Numbered from the stretch's first letter, positions 1-5,796 are shown. The stretch is 5,888 nucleotides of DNA from Candidatus Cloacimonadota bacterium (GCA_029934195.1 JAOZMQ010000203.1:1-5888), one strand, 5' to 3'. The notes: a model not told the origin generated them from the letters alone. Numbers and translations: made by a program.

Positions 1-10
1 ACCAAAAAAA

Positions 11-70
11 CGTACCCGTTTTAAACGTACCCGTTTTAAACATACTCGTTTTAAATGTACCCGTTTTATA
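11..70. repeat. 15-bp tandem repeat, four copies
   Basis: Four head-to-tail copies of a 15-bp unit, consensus CGTACCCGTTTTAAA, begin at 11, 26, 41 and 56. The first two are identical, the third has two changes (CATACTCG...), and the fourth has one change at its first base and one in its last three bases. The array may begin before the window, since only ten bases precede it. I see no coding potential in it. It could be an intergenic minisatellite or the tail of a larger repeat; its function is unknown. Confidence 0.9.
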
Positions 71-100
71 CTTCGTGGTAGCTCAAAAACTCAGTTTTGC

Positions 101-261
101 AGGGACTTTGTTTTTTAGGGAGACCGCTGGACTTTTGCTCTCGCTTCACATTTATTTGCAAATTTGTAACCAAGATGGTTACATTACTATTTTTGTATTT
201 TCTCGCTTCACATTCATTTGCATTCATTGCGAAGCAAGTTCAAAAAAAAACCGAAGTCCCT
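101..261. repeat. Composite intergenic repeat block with inverted ends
   Basis: This gene-free block has a nested order. Its ends are an 8-bp perfect inverted pair, AGGGACTT at 101-108 and AAGTCCCT at 254-261. Inside are two direct copies of a 22-bp sequence beginning TCTCGCTTCACATT, at 139-160 and 201-222, with one mismatch. Between the copies lies a perfect 8-bp hairpin with a 3-nt loop, TGTAACCA-AGA-TGGTTACA at 165-183. The right end overlaps the terminator stem at 251-281. It could be a dispersed genomic repeat, a decayed small mobile element or a structured leader. The sequence alone does not decide between these. Confidence 0.5.
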
Positions 262-288
262 ACTTCGTGAGGAACTCCGGTCTTTTTT
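251..288 (+). terminator. Rho-independent terminator
   Basis: The left arm ACCGAAGTCC (250-259) pairs with GGAACTCCGGT (271-281), with one mismatch and one bulge, around the loop at 260-270. The run TTTTTT at 283-288 follows directly. A run of nine A at 242-250 stands upstream, so the structure could also end transcripts on the - strand. On the + strand it probably ends a transcript entering from before the window. Because it lies 142 bases before rfbB, it could instead act as an attenuator; see the alternative pairing of its left arm with 101-108. Confidence 0.75.
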
Positions 289-429
289 ATTTCTTTACCA
301 ACCTTAAATCAAAAATAGAAAGAAAAGGTTGACTAAAAAAATCATAATAAAGTTTTTTATTTTTTTCTGACCCTTTGATTTTCTAAGGGTGTTTCTTGAC
401 AGGTACTAAATATTAAAAAGGTTGTAAAA
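289..429 (+). other. Leader region of rfbB, no clear promoter
   Basis: This AT-rich stretch lies between the terminator and rfbB. It holds a small hairpin, ACCCTT (370-375) with AAGGGT (385-390) around a 9-nt loop. A TTGACA sits at 396-401, but no -10 box stands at the right distance before the start codon. The bases before the ATG (AAAAAGGTTGTAAAA) contain only a weak GG and no full Shine-Dalgarno sequence. A promoter for rfbB probably lies here, but I cannot place it. Confidence 0.4.
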
Positions 430-1452
430 ATGAAAACGATTCTAATTACCGGTGGTGCCGGATTTATCGGTGCTAATTTTATCCATTACATTATAGAGAA
501 AGATTTAAACATAATTAATTTTGATAAACTTACTTATGCCGGAAATCTTGAAAATCTCAAAAATATTGAAAAAAGAAAAAACTATACATTCATTAAAGGT
601 GATATCTGCAATAAAGAATTAGTCGAACATGTTTTTGCAACCTACAAGCCAGAAATGGTTGTAAATTTCGCAGCAGAATCTCATGTTGACCGATCAATTC
701 ACAATCCTAATATCTTTATAGAAACAAATGTAATGGGAACTGCAAATCTTCTCAATATAGCAAAAAAATTCTGGCAAAATGATTTTTCCAATAAAAGATT
801 TTTGCAAGTATCAACTGATGAAGTTTATGGAACTCTTCCAGAGAACAATACAGAAATAATGTTTACAGAAGAAACTCCGCTTCAACCACACTCCCCATAT
901 TCTGCTTCAAAAACCGGAGCAGATTGTGTTGTTCAATCATATTTTGATACATTCGAATTCCCTACTTTAATAACAAGATGCTCAAATAATTACGGTGCTT
1001 ATCAATTCCCTGAAAAATTGATTCCCCTTATAATTCATAAAGCAATGAACAATGAAAAGCTCCCGGTTTATGGCGATGGCAAAAATATTCGAGATTGGCT
1101 ATATGTCGAAGATCATTGTGATGCTATTTGGACTGTTTTGGAAAAAGGTAATATTGGAGAAGTTTATAATGTTGGTGGCAATAATGAGATTCAAAATATC
1201 GTTATCGTCAAAACGATTTTAAATATTCTTAATAAACCGGAATCTCTGATCACTTATGTCACAGACAGATTGGGGCATGATCGTCGTTATGCAATTGATG
1301 CGTCTAAAATTAAAAAAGAACTTGGATGGTCACCAAAATTTACATTTGAAGAAAAAATTAGAGAAACAATTCAATGGTATCTTAATCACCAAGATTGGGT
1401 TAATAATGTCATCTCCGGTGATTACCAAAAATGGTTAAAAATCAATTATTAG
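430..1452 (+). CDS. rfbB: dTDP-glucose 4,6-dehydratase
   Basis: This 340-residue protein is a complete extended short-chain dehydrogenase of the RmlB/RfbB type. It converts dTDP-glucose to dTDP-4-keto-6-deoxyglucose in the cytoplasm, the committed step to dTDP-rhamnose and other deoxysugars of surface polysaccharides. Visible motifs are the NAD-binding GGAGFIG at residues 8-14, AAESHVDRSI at 81-90, STDEVYG at 128-134 with the Thr-Asp-Glu triad typical of the dehydratases, the catalytic YSASK at 157-161, RCSNNYG at 183-189, NIRDWLYVEDH at 219-229 and RYAID at 286-290. Length is close to the usual 340-360. The start is the only sensible one before the Rossmann strand, preceded by a weak ribosome site. 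None of the partner genes (rmlA, rmlC, rmlD) is in the window. The gene stands alone, with a terminator before it and 378 bases after it. Confidence 0.95.
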   Translation: MKTILITGGAGFIGANFIHYIIEKDLNIINFDKLTYAGNLENLKNIEKRKNYTFIKGDICNKELVEHVFATYKPEMVVNFAAESHVDRSIHNPNIFIETNVMGTANLLNIAKKFWQNDFSNKRFLQVSTDEVYGTLPENNTEIMFTEETPLQPHSPYSASKTGADCVVQSYFDTFEFPTLITRCSNNYGAYQFPEKLIPLIIHKAMNNEKLPVYGDGKNIRDWLYVEDHCDAIWTVLEKGNIGEVYNVGGNNEIQNIVIVKTILNILNKPESLITYVTDRLGHDRRYAIDASKIKKELGWSPKFTFEEKIRETIQWYLNHQDWVNNVISGDYQKWLKINY

Positions 1453-1581
1453 TCGCTATTGTAGAATAAACTTAACAAATTAGCAAAGAATTGTGCTTCT
1501 TTATTCATGACATTAAAACAGCGATTATTATTGATATTTATGGTTTTAATTTGACCCATTAATTTCAATAAACAATTTGCA

Positions 1582-1609
1582 TTTGTGAGGAGTTGAACCT
1601 CCTCACAAA
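1582..1609. other. Perfect 11-bp hairpin with 6-nt loop
   Basis: TTTGTGAGGAG at 1582-1592 pairs without mismatch with CTCCTCACAAA at 1599-1609 around the loop TTGAAC. Neither strand has a T run after the stem, so it is not a standard intrinsic terminator. It lies 130 bases after rfbB and about 220 before cysC. It could stabilise the 3' end of the rfbB message, be the core of a small RNA, or be a protein-binding site. Confidence 0.7.
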
Positions 1610-1636
1610 AATAACAGAATCAGGATTAACAAAATC

Positions 1637-1695
1637 TTTCAAGATGAGAACTATATCAAATCTTGAAAATCCAATAATAAGAAATTACATCTTGA
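1637..1695. promoter_or_regulatory. Repeated ATCTTGA motif upstream of cysC
   Basis: TTTCAAGAT (1637-1645) and ATCTTGAAA (1660-1668) form a perfect 9-bp inverted repeat with a 14-nt spacer. A further direct copy of ATCTTGA stands at 1689-1695. Three copies of one heptamer in 57 bases, ahead of the sulfate-activation genes, would suit a regulator's binding site. The inverted pair could also form an RNA hairpin. No known regulator is recognised, and in AT-rich DNA chance is possible. Confidence 0.35.
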
Positions 1696-1830
1696 CAAGT
1701 AATCTATAATTTTTTTTTTCCCTCATAGTTTTTGGAAAGTAAATCTTCAGTAATTCATACATAGATTTTTTAAAATATATGTAAGTGAAGGGGCGAAGCT
1801 GTATTAGAGCAAATATAATTTCAATTCATA

Positions 1831-2424
1831 ATGAAAAACAATAATCTTAGATGGCATCATAATAAAATTTCAATAAAAGATAGAGAGCAATTAATCCATC
1901 AAAAAGGGTTGCTGATTTGGTTTACAGGATTATCAGGATCTGGTAAATCAACAATAGCATCAGCTCTTGAAGAAGCTTTATTTCACAAAGGCAAGCTTTG
2001 TTATTTATTAGATGGTGATAATATCCGACATGGATTAAACTCTGACCTTGATTTTTCTATTAAAGATAGAAAGGAAAACATTCGAAGAGTTGCTGAAGTT
2101 GCAAACTTAATGGTTGATGCCAACTTAATTGTCATCACATCATTCATCTCACCATTGATAGACGACAGAGAAAATGTCAGGAAAATGTTTGGGAAATATT
2201 TCATTGAAGTTTTTGTTGATTGCCCACTTAATATTTGTGAAATGAGAGATGTTAAAGGTCTTTATAAAAAAGCTCGCAATAAAGAAATCCAAAACTTTAC
2301 AGGAATTTCATCACCTTACGAAAAACCTATCAATCCAGAAATAGTATTAAATTCAGAGAAGAACAGTATCGAAACACTTGTAGAACAAATTTTGAATTTT
2401 ATGTCAATTAACAAGTTTATATAA
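1831..2424 (+). CDS. cysC: Adenylyl-sulfate (APS) kinase
   Basis: This 197-residue protein is a complete, apparently active APS kinase: APS + ATP gives PAPS + ADP in the cytoplasm. It shows the P-loop GLSGSGKST at 33-41, LDGDNIRHGL at 60-69 with both aspartates, RKENIRRVAEVANL at 80-93, the SFISP segment at 104-108 whose last serine (S107) matches the phospho-acceptor serine of E. coli CysC, and the lid with DVKGLYKKAR at 140-149, followed by the FTGISSPYEKP region. Length fits stand-alone CysC (about 200). The start is fixed by an in-frame TAA at 1816-1818, and 1831 is the only ATG between that stop and the conserved region. There is no clear Shine-Dalgarno sequence. It leads the cluster, 31 bases before cysD. 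Its integrity matters because the kinase-like domain fused to CysN is degenerate. Confidence 0.95.
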   Translation: MKNNNLRWHHNKISIKDREQLIHQKGLLIWFTGLSGSGKSTIASALEEALFHKGKLCYLLDGDNIRHGLNSDLDFSIKDRKENIRRVAEVANLMVDANLIVITSFISPLIDDRENVRKMFGKYFIEVFVDCPLNICEMRDVKGLYKKARNKEIQNFTGISSPYEKPINPEIVLNSEKNSIETLVEQILNFMSINKFI

Positions 2425-2446
2425 AACTCAAAATTGCGATTCTAAT

Positions 2447-2450
2447 GGAG
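2447..2450 (+). promoter_or_regulatory. Ribosome binding site of cysD
   Basis: GGAG stands five bases before the cysD ATG and supports the start at 2456. It is clearer than the sites before cysC and cysN, which lack a recognisable purine-rich core. Confidence 0.65.
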
Positions 2451-2455
2451 TAACG

Positions 2456-3337
2456 ATGGATCATTTATCCAATTTAGAGAACATCAGTGTTAGGATCATT
2501 CGCGAAGCTTACGCAAACTTTAAAAATCTTTGCATGTTATGGTCTATTGGAAAAGACAGTACTGTTCTTTTATGGCTTACACGAAAAGCATTTTTTGGTC
2601 ATGTTCCTTTTCCATTAATTCATATTGATACAAATTTTAAAATTCCTGAAATGATTGAATATCGCGATAAGCTCGCTGCCCAATGGAATTTAAACATGAT
2701 TTATGGTCAAAACATAGAAGCATTAGATAATAAAGAAACTTTTCCGGATGGAAATACAACACGTTTAGAATGCTGTAAAAACTTAAAAACCGAAGCATTG
2801 AAAAATACTTTAAGTGGCAAATGGAAACGATGGCGATATAATCATCAAAAAAAATCTTATGAAATTGATATTAATTCCGAGCCATATACAGGTGTCATTG
2901 TTGGTGTTCGTTCAGATGAAGAAGGCTCTCGCTCAAAAGAAAGATATTTTTCTCCACGAGATAGGCAAAATGAATGGGATATTGGAGATCAACCTCCGGA
3001 ATTTTGGAATCAATTCAAAACAGATTTTGCCCCCGGTACTCATTTAAGAATTCATCCTCTTCTCGATTGGACTGAACTAAATGTTTGGGAATATATTAAG
3101 CGTGAAAAAATTCCCACCGTCTCATTATATTATGATCAAGGCAACGGGAGAAGGTATCGCTCGCTTGGTTGTGCTCCTTGTACTACGCCTGTTAATTCTA
3201 CTGCAAAAAATGTCGATGAGATTATCCAAGAACTGAAAACCGGAAAATTCGCAAATATTGCAGAACGCTCGGGACGTGCACAAGACAAGGAAGACGGTGG
3301 CGGTCTCGAAGCTTTACGCCGTGATGGATACATGTAA
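2456..3337 (+). CDS. cysD: Sulfate adenylyltransferase, small subunit CysD
   Basis: This 293-residue protein is the catalytic subunit of the GTP-dependent bacterial ATP sulfurylase, which joins sulfate and ATP to give APS and pyrophosphate together with CysN. It is an N-type PP-loop ATPase: WSIGKDST at 29-36, HIDTNFKIPEMIEYRD at 56-71, KTEAL at 111-115, GVRSDEEGSRSKER at 150-163, HPLLDWTELNVWEYI at 200-214, RSLGCAPCTTPV at 235-246, and the family's C-terminal RAQDKEDGGGLEALRRDGYM at 274-293. Length matches the family (about 300). Odd points: a cysteine pair C106-C107 before KTEAL and a CxxC at C239-C242. E. coli CysD has, as I recall, only the equivalent of C239. The pattern recalls the iron-sulfur ligands of APS reductases, but the rest of the protein is CysD, not CysH. 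The stop lies four bases before the preferred cysN start, so the two are surely co-transcribed. Confidence 0.93.
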   Translation: MDHLSNLENISVRIIREAYANFKNLCMLWSIGKDSTVLLWLTRKAFFGHVPFPLIHIDTNFKIPEMIEYRDKLAAQWNLNMIYGQNIEALDNKETFPDGNTTRLECCKNLKTEALKNTLSGKWKRWRYNHQKKSYEIDINSEPYTGVIVGVRSDEEGSRSKERYFSPRDRQNEWDIGDQPPEFWNQFKTDFAPGTHLRIHPLLDWTELNVWEYIKREKIPTVSLYYDQGNGRRYRSLGCAPCTTPVNSTAKNVDEIIQELKTGKFANIAERSGRAQDKEDGGGLEALRRDGYM

Positions 3338-3341
3338 GAAA

Positions 3342-5132
3342 ATGAAAAATAGTATGAATATTGTCATTGTTGGTCATGTAGATCATGGGAAAAGTACAAT
3401 TATCGGAAGATTACTTGCCGATACAAATTCGTTGCCAGAAGGGAAGTTAGATCAAATAAAAAGAACTTGCGAAAGAAATTCTAAACCTTTTGAATACGCT
3501 TTTCTGTTAGATGCTTTGAAAGATGAACAAGCTCAAGGTATTACAATTGACACCGCAAGAGTTTTCTTTGAAACAAATCTTCGTAAATATATAATAATGG
3601 ACGCTCCCGGACATATTGAATTTCTGAAAAACATGATTACCGGTGCTTCAAGTGCAGAAGCTGCATTGTTAGTTATTGATGCTAATGAAGGTGTAAAAGA
3701 AAATTCTCGCCGACATGGATATTTGCTTTCTTTATTGGGAATTACTCAGATTGCTGTCCTAATAAATAAAATGGACATAATAGATTATCATGAAAATATT
3801 TTCAATAAAATTGTTCATGAATATTCGAAATTCTTAGAAACAATTAACATCAAACCAAAATTATTTATTCCTGTTAGTGGCTTTGAAGGTGACAATGTAG
3901 CCTCTTCATCAGATAAAATGCCGTGGTATAAAAATAAAAATATCCTTGAAATTTTGGATTTATTTAAACCAAGTCCAAGCTTAGAAAAGAAAGATCTTAG
4001 AATCACAATTCAAGATGTTTATAAATTTACGCGGTTTGGAGATTCTCGAAGAATTTTTGTCGGAAATATTGAAACTGGAACTCTAAATGTGAACGATGAA
4101 ATTTGCTTTTATCCCTCAGGTAAAAAAAGTAAAATTGCTACAATCGAAAGCTTCAATACAAAAAGAATTAGTTCAGTGATAGCTGGAAATACGGTTGGCT
4201 TCACTATAAAAGAACAAATTTACATTAAACGCGGTGAAATAGTTTCAAAAGAAAAACAAAGTCCACCGGCAGTCAGCTCTCTTATAAATGCCAGTATTTT
4301 CTGGCTTAGTAAAAATCCCTTGAAAATTGGAAAAGAATATTATTTAAAGCTCGGCACTGCAAAAGTCAGTGTAAAGATTGAAAAAATCATTCGCATTATT
4401 GATTCATCAAGCTTAAAAGATTTAGAATCTACAACCGAAATAAAAAGACACGAAGTTGCAGAATGTATTTTGAAACTCAATCATCCAATTGCATTCGATC
4501 TAACAGATAAATTCCCAATTACAAGTCGGTTTGTAATTATCGATAAATTTGAGATTAGCGGTGGTGGAATCATTAAAGAATCACTTTCTGATCAACAGAT
4601 GAAGTTACGGAAAAAAGTTTATCGAAGAAATGACAAATGGATTGAAAGTGACATCTCTCATCTTGAACGTGCAAAAAAATACAATCAAAAAGCAACTATG
4701 CTGATTATAACCGGCGAAAAACATACCGGTAGAAAAAATATTGCAAAACAATTGGAAAAAAGTCTATTTAACTCAGGAAAATTTGTTTATTATCTCGGCC
4801 TCGGAAATGTAAAACATGGTGTCGATGCAGATTTAGATAAAAATAAATATGTAAAAAATGAGCATCTTAGAAGATTCGCCGAAGTATCACATATTATGTT
4901 GGATTCAGGTGTTGTCTTAATTGTTACCGCTCAAACCTTATCGCAAAATGATTTAGAGAACATCAAAACTTCTGTTTCACCCGATTTAATCACAACTATT
5001 TGGGTCGGCGATGAAATCACTACCGATTTAGTATATGACTTTCAAATTGAATCACACTCAACAACTTCTCAAGCTGTCTCCATTATTGAAGAATATCTCG
5101 AAGAAAATGGAATTGTTTTTAAAGTTTGGTAA
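3342..5132 (+). CDS. cysN: Sulfate adenylyltransferase GTPase subunit CysN with degenerate APS kinase domain
   Basis: With the start at 3342 the protein has 596 residues. The frame stays open upstream inside cysD, with ATGs at 3258 and 3324, but 3342 lies four bases after the cysD stop and gives MKNSMNIVIVGHVDHG, the usual onset of the family; 3354 is an alternative. Residues 1 to about 440 are a translation-factor-type GTPase and beta-barrels: G1 GHVDHGKST 11-19, GITID 66-70, DAPGH 87-91, NKMD 142-145, PVSG 177-180. This part couples GTP hydrolysis to APS synthesis by CysD. Residues about 451-596 are related to APS kinase, as in CysNC/NodQ fusions, but are degenerate. The P-loop reads GEKHTGRKN (458-466), missing the middle glycine and the Ser/Thr after lysine. 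DGDN has become GLGN (486-489). The phospho-acceptor serine aligns with leucine and the lid is missing. HG (492-493), DADLD and RRFAEV (510-515) survive. The extra domain is probably non-catalytic. Confidence 0.92.
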   Translation: MKNSMNIVIVGHVDHGKSTIIGRLLADTNSLPEGKLDQIKRTCERNSKPFEYAFLLDALKDEQAQGITIDTARVFFETNLRKYIIMDAPGHIEFLKNMITGASSAEAALLVIDANEGVKENSRRHGYLLSLLGITQIAVLINKMDIIDYHENIFNKIVHEYSKFLETINIKPKLFIPVSGFEGDNVASSSDKMPWYKNKNILEILDLFKPSPSLEKKDLRITIQDVYKFTRFGDSRRIFVGNIETGTLNVNDEICFYPSGKKSKIATIESFNTKRISSVIAGNTVGFTIKEQIYIKRGEIVSKEKQSPPAVSSLINASIFWLSKNPLKIGKEYYLKLGTAKVSVKIEKIIRIIDSSSLKDLESTTEIKRHEVAECILKLNHPIAFDLTDKFPITSRFVIIDKFEISGGGIIKESLSDQQMKLRKKVYRRNDKWIESDISHLERAKKYNQKATMLIITGEKHTGRKNIAKQLEKSLFNSGKFVYYLGLGNVKHGVDADLDKNKYVKNEHLRRFAEVSHIMLDSGVVLIVTAQTLSQNDLENIKTSVSPDLITTIWVGDEITTDLVYDFQIESHSTTSQAVSIIEEYLEENGIVFKVW

Positions 5133-5155
5133 GATAAAGAGTTTGAAAAAGTAAA

Positions 5156-5308
5156 ATGATTCCAATTTCAGAATACCTGGAATTGGAAACAAGAATTACA
5201 AATATGAAAAAAGATGAAAATTTTGAATGGGATGTAAAGCCGAACATATATCGTTTTGTTGATGAAATTCAGTTTATTAATAATTCCATTTTATTAGTTA
5301 TTAGCTGA
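5156..5308 (+). CDS. Possible 50-residue hypothetical protein
   Basis: A frame of 50 codons opens with ATG 23 bases after the cysN stop and ends at TGA 5306-5308. It begins MIPISEYLELETRITNM and continues with a mixed, protein-like composition (DENFEWDVKPNIYRFVDEI), ending in a short hydrophobic stretch. I do not recognise it. No good Shine-Dalgarno sequence stands before it. Being close to cysN on the same strand, it could be the last gene of the cluster, or the surviving N-terminus of a gene whose remainder was lost. The DNA after the stop is repeat-rich and reads as non-coding, which suits the second view. No membrane segment or signal peptide is clear. Confidence 0.35.
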   Translation: MIPISEYLELETRITNMKKDENFEWDVKPNIYRFVDEIQFINNSILLVIS

Positions 5309-5330
5309 ACGAAAAAGAAGTTATTTTTTC

Positions 5331-5456
5331 ACAAAGTAGCAAAGAAAAGAACGCAAAGGCAAATTGTTTCTATCTTCATAGAAGTGACATCTTTGTAGTC
5401 CAATGCGTTAGCGTTGAGTAAATATAAAAAGAGAACTAAGCTACAGAGTAGCGACA
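5331..5456. repeat. Short repeats and hairpins after the cys cluster
   Basis: CAAAG occurs at 5332-5336, 5340-5344 and 5354-5358. The 14-base word at 5331-5344 (ACAAAGTAGCAAAG) returns with three changes at 5443-5456 (ACAGAGTAGCGACA). Between or within them are a 6-bp stem with a GTTA loop, CAATGC/GCGTTG with one G-U pair (5401-5416), and a 5-bp stem GCTAC-AGA-GTAGC (5440-5452). Such arrays resemble degenerate intergenic repeats of the kind scattered through some AT-rich genomes. I cannot confirm a family. Confidence 0.4.
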
Positions 5457-5541
5457 CAAATAGAAAATTTAGAAAAAGTTAGTTTCCATTCAAAAACTAT
5501 TTATGTATCTTCCCTAAATTTCATTGCAAAATTAATAATTT

Positions 5542-5607
5542 ACCACACTCTTTCACCGACTTCCACAAAAGAAAAGCTGTTGTGAAAAGGTTGTGAAGGG
5601 ATGTGAT
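5542..5607. repeat. Long imperfect inverted repeat with phased TGTGA words
   Basis: The arm 5542-5568 pairs imperfectly with 5580-5607 around an 11-nt loop, helped by several G-U pairs and one bulge. The best blocks are CACAA with TTGTG next to the loop and TTTCAC with GTGAAG mid-stem. The right arm contains no C at all, and the left arm almost no G. In the right arm, TGTGA recurs at an exact 11-base period (5581, 5592 and 5602 within one base), about one helical turn. It could be a folded RNA, a decayed small element or a binding-site array. Confidence 0.45.
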
Positions 5608-5796
5608 AATTAAGTTCAGAACAAAAACAATTTGTGCAAAGTTCTTCCGATTGTTTGACAACACAATTTAACAATGATACCTATTTATTATAAAATAGAT
5701 GTACGAAGTAGTATATTGTTGGAACTATTGATTATTCAAATTGAGAATATCATTCTGTTAACAAAACCGTAACTGTTAGTAATTAATTCTTATAAC

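Larger units (their letters stand above)
1453..1830. other. Intergenic region between rfbB and cysC
   Basis: This 378-base gap holds no credible gene. From left to right it contains AT-rich sequence, a perfect 11-bp hairpin (1582-1609), three copies of the word ATCTTGA or its complement (1639-1695), and a run of ten T (1710-1719). It presumably carries the cysC promoter, because cysC is too far from rfbB to be comfortably in the same transcript. No -35/-10 pair with normal spacing stands out. I recognise no known riboswitch. Confidence 0.6.

Noticed and set aside
11..70. CRISPR-like array
   Set aside because: The units are contiguous 15-mers without spacers and there are no cas genes.
75..332. 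85-codon open frame on the + strand
   Set aside because: It runs through the direct repeats, the hairpin at 165-183 and the whole terminator at 251-288. Its product is a low-complexity run of aromatic and hydrophobic residues with no family resemblance, and its start has no ribosome site.
1256..1438. 60-codon frame within rfbB
   Set aside because: It lies wholly inside conserved rfbB sequence in another frame and encodes a lysine-rich shadow product.
1507..1554. 15-codon leader-peptide-like frame (MTLKQRLLLIFMVLI) before the hairpin at 1582
   Set aside because: Leucine/isoleucine-rich but without cysteine or methionine runs expected for sulfur attenuation, no ribosome site, and the hairpin after it is not a terminator.
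1692..1710. TTGACA and TATAAT upstream of cysC
   Set aside because: Both hexamers are perfect, but only seven bases separate them, so they cannot be one normal sigma-70 promoter.
2001..2204. Antisense frame over cysC, and similar ones at 3136-3333 and 3815-4006
   Set aside because: All lie opposite strongly conserved coding sequence and their products resemble nothing known.
2814..3047. 77-codon frame within cysD
   Set aside because: Shadow of the conserved cysD reading frame, which is unmistakable over this stretch.
3258..3341. Upstream extension of cysN starting at 3258 or 3324
   Set aside because: It would overlap the conserved C-terminus of cysD and add residues without family resemblance; CysN proteins normally begin a few residues before the first GTPase strand.
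5655..5683. TTGACA with a possible -10 before the DUF4160 gene
   Set aside because: At 17 bases the sequence is TACCTA, a poor match, and it lies about 125 bases before the gene. A promoter cannot be supported.
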